A stretch of 64,000 nt of DNA. Origin: Streptomyces sp. HUAS ZL42 (GTDB lineage: Bacteria > Actinomycetota > Actinomycetes > Streptomycetales > Streptomycetaceae). The stretch covers positions 3,658,001 to 3,722,000 of the forward strand of contig NZ_CP160403.1 of the NCBI RefSeq assembly GCF_040782645.1, in the 5' to 3' direction. Both the position numbers and the translations under genes were made by a program. The notes beneath the pieces are model-generated. The model did not search any database and was not told the DNA's origin. It was given only the letters and a program-made list of their open reading frames with translations. Below, in pieces: positions 23,734 to 30,784 of the stretch; the first letter of the stretch is position 1, and each line of letters starts with the position of its first letter.

Positions 23734-24813
23734 CTACGCCGTGAGCCACGCCCTCAGGCGCTCCTCCCCCGCCAGGATCTTCGCCGTCTCCACCCGCTCG
23801 TCCCGCTTGTGCGCCAAGTGCGGGTTGCCGGGGCCGTAGTTGACCGCCGGGATGCCCAGCGAGGAGAAGCGGCTCACGTCCGTCCAGCCGTACTTCGGCT
23901 GGGGGGTGCCGCCCACCGCCTCGATGAAGGCCGCCGCGGCCGGGTGGGAGAGGCCGGGGAGCGCCGCGCCGCTGTGGTCGACCACCAGGAACTCCTCCAC
24001 ACCGCAGTCCGCGAAGACCTCCTGGACGTGGGCGACGGCCTCGTCCGCCGTACGGTCCGGGGCGTAGCGGAAGTTGACCGTCACCACGCACTCGTCGGGG
24101 ATCACGTTTCCGGCCACTCCGCCCGAGATGCCCACCGCGTTCAGGCCCTCGCGGTACTCCAGGCCGTCGATCACGGGGTAGCGCGGCTCGTACGACGCCA
24201 GCCGCGCCAGGATCGGGGCCGCCGCGTGGATCGCGTTGGAGCCCATCCAGCTGCGTGCCGAGTGGGACCGCTCGCCCTTCGTCTTCAGCAGGACCCGCAG
24301 GGTGCCCTGGCAGCCGCCCTCGACCTGGCCGTCGGAGGGTTCCAGGAGGATCGCGAAGTCGCCCTTCAGCCACTCCGGGTAGGCCTCGGCCACGTGCTTG
24401 AGGCCGTTCAGCTCGGCGTCGACCTCCTCGTTGTCGTAGAAGACGAAGGTCAGGTCGCGGTTGGGGGCCGGGACCGTCGCCGCGACGCGGAGCTGTACCG
24501 CGACGCCGGACTTCATGTCGCACGTGCCGCAGCCCCACAGGACGCCGTCCTCGTCCAGCCGCGACGGGACGTTGTCGGCGATCGGGACGGTGTCGATGTG
24601 GCCGGCCAGGATCACCCGCTCCGCCCGGCCCAGGTTCGTCCGGGCGACGACGTTGTTGCCGTACCGGTCCACCGTCAGATGCGGAAGCGCGCGCAGGGCG
24701 GTCTCGATCGCGTCCGCGAGGGGCTTCTCGCTGCCGCTCTCCGAAGGGAAGTCGACGAGCTGAGCGGTGAGCGCGGCGGCGTCCAGCGTGAGGTCAAGCG
24801 ATGTGTCGGCCAT
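23734..24813 (-). CDS. dapE: Succinyl-diaminopimelate desuccinylase
   Basis: The 359-residue M20-family zinc peptidase removes succinate from N-succinyl-LL-diaminopimelate, giving the diaminopimelate needed for peptidoglycan and lysine. Metal ligands are visible in [33 protein letters not shown] and the late [13 protein letters not shown]. The dimerisation insert starts near [22 protein letters not shown]. There is no ribosome binding site; TAGGGT seven bases before the ATG suggests a leaderless message. It is divergent from the next gene, which seems leaderless too. dapC lies 2 kb away. Confidence 0.92.
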   Translation of the reverse strand: MADTSLDLTLDAAALTAQLVDFPSESGSEKPLADAIETALRALPHLTVDRYGNNVVARTNLGRAERVILAGHIDTVPIADNVPSRLDEDGVLWGCGTCDMKSGVAVQLRVAATVPAPNRDLTFVFYDNEEVDAELNGLKHVAEAYPEWLKGDFAILLEPSDGQVEGGCQGTLRVLLKTKGERSHSARSWMGSNAIHAAAPILARLASYEPRYPVIDGLEYREGLNAVGISGGVAGNVIPDECVVTVNFRYAPDRTADEAVAHVQEVFADCGVEEFLVVDHSGAALPGLSHPAAAAFIEAVGGTPQPKYGWTDVSRFSSLGIPAVNYGPGNPHLAHKRDERVETAKILAGEERLRAWLTA

Positions 24814-24820
24814 GGCGTCG

Positions 24821-24826
24821 ACCCTA
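24821..24826 (-). promoter_or_regulatory. -10 element TAGGGT upstream of dapE
   Basis: On the minus strand TAGGGT is followed by seven bases and the dapE ATG, with no Shine-Dalgarno sequence; a leaderless start is likely. Confidence 0.45.
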
Positions 24827-24884
24827 ACGCGCCACCCCTCGGCGGACTGTCCACAGGTGGCTCTGCGGCCACACCCGGCTCCAG

Positions 24885-24890
24885 TACCTT
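24885..24890 (+). promoter_or_regulatory. -10 element TACCTT of a leaderless transcript
   Basis: TACCTT ends six bases before the GTG at 24897. No ribosome binding site is present. Confidence 0.55.
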
Positions 24891-24896
24891 GTACGC

Positions 24897-25886
24897 GTGC
24901 CAGAGCCGTCCCCCACTCGTAAGCGTCCTGGCCGCCTCTTCCGTTTCGGGGCGGCCTTCGTTGTCCTGCTGGCCGTCGCGGGATATCTCGTGGTGCAGTA
25001 CGTCACCGGAGGCGTGGGGGATCCGGGCTGCAGAGTCGTCTCGGAAGAGGGCGGCACCGCGGTGTACGAATTCACGCCGGAGCAGGCGGTGAACGCGGCG
25101 ACGATCGCCGCGGTCGGCACCAACCGCGGCATGCCCCAGCGGGCTGTGGCGATCGCGCTCGCGACCGCGATCCAGGAGTCGGGGCTGCGCAACATCGGTC
25201 ACGGCGACCGGGACTCGCTGGGCCTGTTCCAGCAGCGGCCCTCGCAGGGCTGGGGCACACCGGAGCAGATCCTGGACCCGACGTACGCGGCGGACATCTT
25301 CTACAAGCATCTCGCCAAGGTTCCCGAGTACACGAAGCTCCCGCTCACCGTGGCCGCGCAGCGCGTACAGCGCAGTGGCTACCCGGAGGCGTACGCCAAG
25401 CACGAGCCGGACGCCGTGCTGCTCGCCGCCGCGCTCACCGGGCAGGCCGCGGCCACGCTGACCTGCGACGGGCGGCCGGGCGCGACACCGACCGCCGGGC
25501 CGGACGCGGTGCGGGCCGCGGTCGTACGGGACTTCGGGCGGGATGTGGTGCAGGAGGCAGGGGCCGAGGTGAAGAGCAGGTCCGCGTCGTCCGCCCCGAC
25601 GCCGAGCGGTGGCAGCCCCACGGCCGAGACCAGCGGGCGCACCGTGACGCTGCCCGTGTCCGGGGACGCCGACGCCACGGGCCGCAGCGCGCAGCAGCGC
25701 GGCTGGCAGCTGGCGCACTGGGCGGTGGCCAACGCCTCCGCGCTGCACATCGAGCGCGTCTCCTACGCCGGCCGTGAGTGGACCGCCGGGAACACCGACA
25801 GCCGGTGGCTCACGGCCTCCGGTGCGCAGGGCGCGGACCGGGCGGAGCAGACTTCGGGGTCCGTGCGCATCGTGACTGCGCAGTAG
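24897..25886 (+). CDS. Membrane-anchored lytic-transglycosylase-like protein
   Basis: The 329-residue protein has a short basic N terminus ([12 protein letters not shown]) and one membrane helix ([18 protein letters not shown]), so the rest is outside. The first domain contains [47 protein letters not shown]. The Glu in QESGL and the [12 protein letters not shown] stretch resemble the catalytic region of lysozyme-like lytic transglycosylases and resuscitation-type proteins. A Ser/Thr-rich linker and a conserved C-terminal domain ([24 protein letters not shown]) follow. It probably binds or cleaves peptidoglycan. Likely leaderless; a hairpin with a real T run lies 130 bases downstream. Confidence 0.75.
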   Translation: MPEPSPTRKRPGRLFRFGAAFVVLLAVAGYLVVQYVTGGVGDPGCRVVSEEGGTAVYEFTPEQAVNAATIAAVGTNRGMPQRAVAIALATAIQESGLRNIGHGDRDSLGLFQQRPSQGWGTPEQILDPTYAADIFYKHLAKVPEYTKLPLTVAAQRVQRSGYPEAYAKHEPDAVLLAAALTGQAAATLTCDGRPGATPTAGPDAVRAAVVRDFGRDVVQEAGAEVKSRSASSAPTPSGGSPTAETSGRTVTLPVSGDADATGRSAQQRGWQLAHWAVANASALHIERVSYAGREWTAGNTDSRWLTASGAQGADRAEQTSGSVRIVTAQ

Positions 25887-25967
25887 TACGGGGCTTCACT
25901 CCCAGGGGTTGTGTGCGGGGAGTTCGGGGAGCGTTGTGCGCAGGTTTTCGCCCGCTCACCCTTCCGT

Positions 25968-26010
25968 CTGCCGAAAACCTTGAGAACAAAGCGCTGTAAG
26001 GATTCGGCAG
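25968..26010 (+). repeat. Inverted repeat with 27-base loop
   Basis: CTGCCGAA at 25968-25975 and its complement TTCGGCAG at 26003-26010 can form an eight-base-pair stem just upstream of the T-rich terminator. Role unknown. Confidence 0.4.
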
Positions 26011-26020
26011 ACTTTCACAC

Positions 26021-26042
26021 CGGGCACTCTTTGCCCGTTTTT
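26021..26042 (+). terminator. Classical intrinsic terminator with T run
   Basis: CGGGCA and TGCCCG pair around a five-base loop and are followed directly by TTTTT (26038-26042). True T tracts are rare in this GC-rich window, so this is a convincing terminator for the gene at 24897. Confidence 0.75.
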
Positions 26043-26054
26043 ATCCGTAACTGA

Positions 26055-26069
26055 TAATGCGACGCATTA
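26055..26069. promoter_or_regulatory. Perfect 15-base palindrome, operator candidate
   Basis: TAATGCG-A-CGCATTA is perfectly symmetric and lies in an AT-rich stretch 129 bases before the repeat-protein start at 26198. It has the form of a dimeric repressor site. Confidence 0.45.
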
Positions 26070-26197
26070 CCAACTCTTTACATCGGGTCGCCGCAACCTT
26101 CGTGGAGCTCGAGCGGTAGTCACTGCGTCCGAGCCCGGACGATCATCCGCCGGGCCCGGCCGGACACTTCACCGTTCTCTTCCGTCAAAGGAGCACC

Positions 26198-26719
26198 ATG
26201 TCCCTCCCCCTGACCCGCCGGATCGCCCGTGCCGCGCTGCTCGTCGCAGCGGGAGCGGCCGCCGGGGTCGGTGCGGCCGGCTCCGCCAGCGCGGCCCCAG
26301 ATCTGCCGGCGACCCCGAACCTGGGCGGGCTGACCGCCCTGGACGGGGCGAACGCCGCCGACACCGTCGACGGCACGGCTCAGAACGTCACCGGGCTCGC
26401 CGGTGACACCGGCAGCACGGCGGTCGAGAAGGCGGTGCCTGCCGCGGGCAGGACCGGCGGCAAGGCCGTGCAGAAGGCGGCACCCGCGGCGCAGAAGGCG
26501 GCCGGTGAGGCGGCGGGTTCCGCCGGGGAGATCCTCGGGGACACGGCGTCGACGGCGACGAAGGACGGGCTGCCGACGCAGTCGCTCCCGGCCCAGTCGC
26601 TGCCGACCCAGTCGCTGCCCACCCAGTCCTTGCCGACCCAGTCGCTGCCCACCCAGTCCTTGCCGACCCAGTCGCTGCCCACCCAGTCGCTGCCCACCCA
26701 GGAGCTGCCGATCGGCTGA
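26198..26719 (+). CDS. Secreted protein with nine tandem LPTQS-type repeats
   Basis: A 173-residue exported protein: basic start (LTRRIARA), hydrophobic core (ALLVAAGAAAGVGAAG), and probable cleavage near SASAAPDLP. The middle (residues 60-110) has Lys/Ala helical turns (VEKAVPAAGRTGGKAVQKAAPAAQKAAGEAAG). Residues 125-169 are nine five-residue units: LPTQS, LPAQS, six LPTQS and LPTQE, ending LPIG. These resemble the LPxTG sorting motif only superficially: the Gly and the membrane anchor are missing. AAAGGAG lies six bases before the ATG. Function unknown; a surface or matrix role is a guess. Confidence 0.75.
   Translation: MSLPLTRRIARAALLVAAGAAAGVGAAGSASAAPDLPATPNLGGLTALDGANAADTVDGTAQNVTGLAGDTGSTAVEKAVPAAGRTGGKAVQKAAPAAQKAAGEAAGSAGEILGDTASTATKDGLPTQSLPAQSLPTQSLPTQSLPTQSLPTQSLPTQSLPTQSLPTQELPIG
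26570..26704 (+). repeat. Nine tandem 15-base units encoding LPTQS
   Basis: Nine in-frame 15-base units, alternating mainly between CTGCCGACCCAGTCG and CTGCCCACCCAGTCC types. The pairwise alternation suggests expansion by two-unit (30-base) steps. Confidence 0.85.
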
Positions 26720-26806
26720 GGTTCGCCGCGTCGGTCCGAGCGCGACGGGGTCCAGGGTGCGTGCATTCCTGGGCCCCGTCGCCTGCTGTGTGGCCGGGGT
26801 CAGCGG

Positions 26807-27898
26807 TTACAGGCGTTCTGCCGCCGCCCGCACGCGTTCGTCCGTCGCGGTCAGTGCCACCCGTACGAACTTCTCGCCCGCCGGGCCGTAGAAGTCACCC
26901 GGGGCGACCAGGATGCCGCGTTCCGCCAGGTGGGCGACCGTGTCCCAGCAGGACTCGTCCCTCGTTGCCCAGAGGTAGAGGCTGGCCTCGCTGTGCTCGA
27001 TGCGGAACCCGTGCCGGAGAAGGGCCTCGCGCAGCGCGGTGCGGCGGGCGGCGTACCGTTCCCGCTGCTCGCGGACGTGTGCGTCGTCGCTCAGCGCCGC
27101 CACCACCGCCGCCTGGGTCGGCGCCGGCGTCATCATGCCGCCGTGCTTGCGGATCTCCAGGAGGGGGCCCAGGACCGCCGGGTCGCCGGCCAGGAAGGCG
27201 GCGCGGTAGCCCGCCAGGTTTGAGCGCTTCGACAGCGAGTGGACCGAGACGATGCCGTCGTACGAGCCGCCGTTCACGTCCGGGTGGAGGACCGATACCG
27301 GGTCGGCCTCCCAGCCCAGCTCCAGGTAGCACTCGTCGGAGAAGAGCAGGATGCCGTGCTCGCGGGCCCAGGCCACGATCCGGGTCAGGTCCGCCTTCGA
27401 CAGGACCTTGCCCGTGGGGTTCGACGGAGAGTTCAGCCAGAGCAGCTTCAGGCCCTCGGGGTCCAGGTCCGTCGGATCGTCGTAGACCTCGTACTCCGCG
27501 CGGGCCAGGCGGGCGCCGACCTCGTACGTCGGGTAGGCCAGCCGCGGGTACGCGACCCGGTCGCCGGGGCCGAGGCCCAGCTGGGTCGGGAGCCAGGCGA
27601 CGAGTTCCTTGGAGCCGACGATCGGCAGGACGTGGCGGTGGGTGACCTCACGGGCGCCCAGCCGGCGCTCCAGCCAGCCGGTGATCGCGTCGCGCAACTC
27701 CGGCGTGCCCCAGACCGTCGGATAGCCCGGGGAGTCGGCCGCGGCGATCAGGGCCTTCTGGATCAGCTCGGGGACCGGGTCGACCGGGGTGCCGACCGAG
27801 AGGTCGACGATGCCGCCCGGGTGCGCGGCGGCCGTCTTCTTGTACGGCTCGAGCTTGTCCCAGGGGAAGGCGGGCAGGCGGTCGGAGACTGTGGACAC
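26807..27898 (-). CDS. dapC: Succinyldiaminopimelate aminotransferase
   Basis: This 363-residue class I/II PLP aminotransferase makes N-succinyl-LL-diaminopimelate in the succinylase branch of lysine/peptidoglycan synthesis. Landmarks are VDLSVGTPVDPVP near the N terminus, LKLLWLNSPSNPTGKVL (PLP ring region), LLFSDECYLELGW and SVHSLSKRSNLAGYRAAF with the Schiff-base lysine. The substrate assignment rests on the actinobacterial dapC type and the neighbour: ferredoxin-dapC is the same pair as fdxC-Rv1178. dapE is 2 kb away on the same strand. GTG start at 27898. Confidence 0.88.
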   Translation of the reverse strand: MSTVSDRLPAFPWDKLEPYKKTAAAHPGGIVDLSVGTPVDPVPELIQKALIAAADSPGYPTVWGTPELRDAITGWLERRLGAREVTHRHVLPIVGSKELVAWLPTQLGLGPGDRVAYPRLAYPTYEVGARLARAEYEVYDDPTDLDPEGLKLLWLNSPSNPTGKVLSKADLTRIVAWAREHGILLFSDECYLELGWEADPVSVLHPDVNGGSYDGIVSVHSLSKRSNLAGYRAAFLAGDPAVLGPLLEIRKHGGMMTPAPTQAAVVAALSDDAHVREQRERYAARRTALREALLRHGFRIEHSEASLYLWATRDESCWDTVAHLAERGILVAPGDFYGPAGEKFVRVALTATDERVRAAAERL

Positions 27899-27946
27899 GG
27901 TTCTGGCTCACTTTCTCGTGCGTACGAGAGCCGTTCTCACGGCAAA

Positions 27947-28002
27947 CGCCTCGGTCCCGTGCGGCCTTGATCGGGCGGATCAGGCCGTACGGGACCGAGG
28001 CG
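27947..28002 (-). terminator. Long hairpin between ferredoxin and dapC genes
   Basis: Arms of about 24 base pairs with one or two mismatches (27947-27972 and 27978-28002) enclose a short loop. Placed after the ferredoxin stop on the minus strand, it may reduce read-through into dapC. Confidence 0.7.
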
Positions 28003-28028
28003 GCGCGGTAGTGCGGGCCGCTTACGGG

Positions 28029-28349
28029 TTACTCGGCCTGCGGCGGCAGCGCGGCGATGAAGGGGTGGTCGCGCTCGATCAGGCCCAGCTTGCTGGCGCC
28101 GCCGGGAGAGCCGAGCTCGTCGAAGAACTCGACGTTCGCCTTGTAGTAGTCCTTCCACTCCTCCGGAGTGTCGTCCTCGTAGAAGATGGCCTCGACCGGG
28201 CAGACCGGCTCGCAGGCCCCGCAGTCGACGCATTCGTCCGGGTGGATGTACAAGGACCGCTGGCCCTCGTAGATGCAGTCGACCGGGCACTCCTCGATGC
28301 ACGCCTTGTCCTTGACGTCGACACAAGGCTGCGCGATGACGTAGGTCAC
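28029..28349 (-). CDS. fdxA: Seven-iron ferredoxin (3Fe-4S/4Fe-4S)
   Basis: The 106-residue protein has QPCVDVKDKACIEECPVDC and, later, DECVDCGACEPVCPVEAIFYED. The first cysteine set (C-x7-C-x3-CP) fits a 3Fe-4S cluster and the second (CxxCxxCxxxCP) a 4Fe-4S cluster. The long C-terminal extension (KDYYKANVEFFDELG) is typical of the actinobacterial FdxA/FdxC type that donates electrons to redox enzymes such as P450s. AGGAGG lies eight bases before the GTG. No partner redox gene is next to it. Confidence 0.93.
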   Translation of the reverse strand: MTYVIAQPCVDVKDKACIEECPVDCIYEGQRSLYIHPDECVDCGACEPVCPVEAIFYEDDTPEEWKDYYKANVEFFDELGSPGGASKLGLIERDHPFIAALPPQAE

Positions 28350-28489
28350 GCTGTCGTTCCTCCTCGATAGGGCGCTGGCGGGCCTCCTCAGGCTCCGCCG
28401 CCTGGCGCGCGGGAGCGCGGCGTCGTCGATGCCCGCCCCTAGTATCTCCGTTCTTGGGCATGATCCGAACAGGAGGGGTGAACTGACCT

Positions 28490-29506
28490 GTGGAAATCTC
28501 CGGCGCCGGTCGCCTCGAGCTCCGTATCACCGCAGCTGACGTGGGCAAACGCGTATCCGTACGCCAATTGACCGACCCGGGTGTCACCGAGGGGAAATTC
28601 ACCGACACGGTGGGTGTTCTCACATCCTGGGACAACGGTGTGCTGGTGATCACACGGAAGAGCGGGGAGAGCGTCCGCATCGCGGAATCCTCGCTGGTCG
28701 CGGGGAAGGTGGTACCCGCTGTGCCCGCCCGGCGCCGCGGGCCCGCCGCCTCGTACGAGGAGCTCGCCCGGGTCGCCTCGCGGGGCTGGCGGCCGGTGGA
28801 GAGCGAGCGGCTCGGCGAGTGGGAGCTGCGGGCCGCCTCAGGGTTCACCCGGCGGGCCAACTCGGTGCTGCCGCTCGGCGACCCCGGCATGCCCCTCGAC
28901 GAGGCGCTCGACGCCGTACGGCGCTGGTACGGCGACCGTGGGCTGCCCGCCTACATCCAGACCGCGACCGGCGCCGAGGGCACCCAGGAGCTGCTGTGCG
29001 CGGAGCTGGAGCGGCGGGGGTGGGTGAGGGAGGTGACCGCCGAGATGTGGATCGGGGCGCTCGCGCCCCTCGCGGACCGGGGTGAGCCGGAACAGGTGGT
29101 GCTCTCCCGGGAGGCCGATGAGGCGTGGCTGGCTCGCTACCAGCGCAGGGGGGTGAGCGATGTGGCGCTGAAGGTACTGGGGAGCGGGCCTTCGGTTTGG
29201 TTCGCGACCGTGCCGGGCGACGCGCCGGGTGCGCCTCCCGCCGCCATCGGGCGGTGCGTGGTCGACGGGCGGTGGGCCGGGTTCGCCGCCGTCGAGGTCG
29301 ATCCGGCGCAGCGGCGGCGGGGCCTCGCGACGACCGTCATGGCCGCGCTGGCCCGGCAGGCCCTCGACGAGGGCGCCTCGGCTGCGTGGCTGCAGGTCGA
29401 GACGGACAATGCAGGTGCGCGGGCGATGTACACCGGGATGGGGTTCGCCGCGCACCACGCGTACCACCACTACCGGGAATCGGCGACCCCCGGAGCCGGA
29501 CGGTAA
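28490..29506 (+). CDS. GNAT-family N-acetyltransferase with N-terminal extension
   Basis: Residues 1-80 form a small beta-rich domain (GRLELRITAADVGKRVSVRQL) annotated in relatives as a helper domain of unknown role. The C-terminal GNAT fold carries FAAVEVDPAQRRRGLATTVMAALARQAL, where RRRGLA is the acetyl-CoA pyrophosphate loop, and ETDNAGARAMYTGMGF near the end. Length is 338 residues. The acceptor substrate is unknown. GGAGGGG lies upstream of the GTG, somewhat far. The SirB1-like gene follows eight bases after the stop, so the two probably form an operon. Confidence 0.85.
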   Translation: MEISGAGRLELRITAADVGKRVSVRQLTDPGVTEGKFTDTVGVLTSWDNGVLVITRKSGESVRIAESSLVAGKVVPAVPARRRGPAASYEELARVASRGWRPVESERLGEWELRAASGFTRRANSVLPLGDPGMPLDEALDAVRRWYGDRGLPAYIQTATGAEGTQELLCAELERRGWVREVTAEMWIGALAPLADRGEPEQVVLSREADEAWLARYQRRGVSDVALKVLGSGPSVWFATVPGDAPGAPPAAIGRCVVDGRWAGFAAVEVDPAQRRRGLATTVMAALARQALDEGASAAWLQVETDNAGARAMYTGMGFAAHHAYHHYRESATPGAGR

Positions 29507-29514
29507 GGATCGCC

Positions 29515-30387
29515 GTGAGAGGGCACGAGCCTGCTATGCCTGCCTGCAACCCCCCATCGCCCGAGCGCTCCGCCGAAGTGCGGCGGCGGTTCGCCGAGGA
29601 GGCACGGTCCGAACGGCCCGATCTGTCCCTGCTGTGCCTGCTGGTGGGCGCGGCGGCGGACGGGGCGCTCGACGAGACGGGCATGGACGCGGCGCAGGTC
29701 GAGCTGGACCGGCTGGCGGGGCAGCTGCCGTTCCGTCCCGGGGGGCCGCGGGCGTGGGCCGTGGCCGTGCGGGAGCTGCTCGGGGAGCAGGGCGGGTTCC
29801 ACGGCACCCCGGCCGACTACCAGCGGCTGGAGTCCTCGCTGCTGCACGAGGTGCTGCGGCGGCGGCGCGGGCTGCCGATCCTGCTGTCGGTGGTGTGGAT
29901 GGAGGTCGCGCGGAGGGCGGGGGCGCCGGTGTACGGGGTCGCTCTGCCCGGGCACTTCGTCGTCGGGTTCGGTCCGGAGGAGGAGCAGGTGCTCGCCGAC
30001 CCGTTCGACGGGGGGCGGGTACTGACGGGGGCCGACGCGGAGATGCTGGTGGCCGGGGCCACGGGGGCCCCTCTCCTTCCGTCGATGCTCGGTCCTGCGG
30101 ATCCGCTCGAGGTGGTGCTGCGGATTCTGAACAACATTCGGGCGTGGGCCGCGGCTCGGCCGGAGCGGTCGGATGTGGCGTTGTGGGCGGTGGAGTTGTC
30201 GTTGTTGTTGCCGTCACATCCGGCTCGGTTGCGCTATGAGCGGGCGCAGTTGCTGGTGCAGCGGGGGGATTTTCTTCTGGGGGCGGCTGAGTTGGAGGCG
30301 TATGCGGAGGTGGTCGCGGCGGTGGATTCCTCTGCGGCTGAGCGGGTGCGGGGGCAGGCCAATGCAGCCAGGGCGATGCTGAACTGA
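29515..30387 (+). CDS. SirB1/transglutaminase-like family protein
   Basis: The 290-residue protein matches the SirB1-type family: RRRGLPILLSVVWMEVARRAGAPVYGVALPGHFVVGF contains the conserved GLPILLS and LPGHFVVG segments, followed by LADPFDGGRVL. A C-terminal helical part (DVALWAVELSLLLPSHPARLRYERAQLLVQRGDF) looks like tetratricopeptide turns. The biochemical role is unknown. Start: GTG 29515 with AAGGA upstream; ATG 29536 is an alternative. From about 30140 to the end the codon use shifts to TTG and other low-GC codons, unlike the rest of the gene. Confidence 0.75.
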   Translation: MRGHEPAMPACNPPSPERSAEVRRRFAEEARSERPDLSLLCLLVGAAADGALDETGMDAAQVELDRLAGQLPFRPGGPRAWAVAVRELLGEQGGFHGTPADYQRLESSLLHEVLRRRRGLPILLSVVWMEVARRAGAPVYGVALPGHFVVGFGPEEEQVLADPFDGGRVLTGADAEMLVAGATGAPLLPSMLGPADPLEVVLRILNNIRAWAAARPERSDVALWAVELSLLLPSHPARLRYERAQLLVQRGDFLLGAAELEAYAEVVAAVDSSAAERVRGQANAARAMLN

Positions 30388-30439
30388 ACCGGCGTCGCTG
30401 CTGAGGGGGGCCGCGCAGCCGGGCGCTTGCGGGGCGCCG

Positions 30440-30694
30440 TGTGGGTGGCGAACAGGACCCTGCGGCCCTGGTCGGCCTGTCCATGCCGGCGGTGGGCTCG
30501 TCCAGGACGATGAGGTCGCTGTCGCCGGCGGCGCCCCCGTGCTTGTTGACCTTGCGGTCGGCGATCTGCTCGATGCCCGCCCGGGTCAGTACGCCCGCGG
30601 CCGGTACGGCTTCGGGACCGAGGACGCGAACCGTTCCGCTACTCGGCCTGCCGCAGCCCGAGTAGCTCTTGCCCACCTGGTCGAACCCGACCAC
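30440..30694 (-). pseudogene. Decayed ABC transporter ATPase remnant
   Basis: On the minus strand the pieces VGFDQVGKSYSG, RPSSGTVRVLG, TRAGIEQIADRKVNK and GDSDLIVLDEPTAGMD appear in order. They are recognisable parts of an ABC-2-type exporter ATPase. The Walker A motif (between the first two pieces) and the LSGGQ signature (just before GDSDL) are missing, while Walker B survives. After AGMD the frame is lost; a further VLFATH fragment occurs in another frame. It is therefore a gene shortened by internal deletions, about a third of normal length, and cannot bind ATP normally. No permease gene remains. Confidence 0.75.
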
Positions 30695-30736
30695 CGGGGT
30701 GCCGGTGGCCGTCGATGCGGAAGGGTCCGCATACGG

Positions 30737-30772
30737 GAAGGGGGCACCCGGCGGTGACCGGGTGCCCCCTTC
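30737..30772 (-). terminator. Perfect 15-bp hairpin after the VanW-type gene
   Basis: Arms 30737-30751 and 30758-30772 pair perfectly around a six-base loop, 13 bases past the stop at 30785. Confidence 0.85.
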
Positions 30773-30784
30773 GGCTGCGAGCCG

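Noticed and set aside
26570..26719. LPxTG sortase sorting signal
   Set aside because: The motif is LPTQS, Gly is missing, and neither a hydrophobic anchor nor a basic tail follows.
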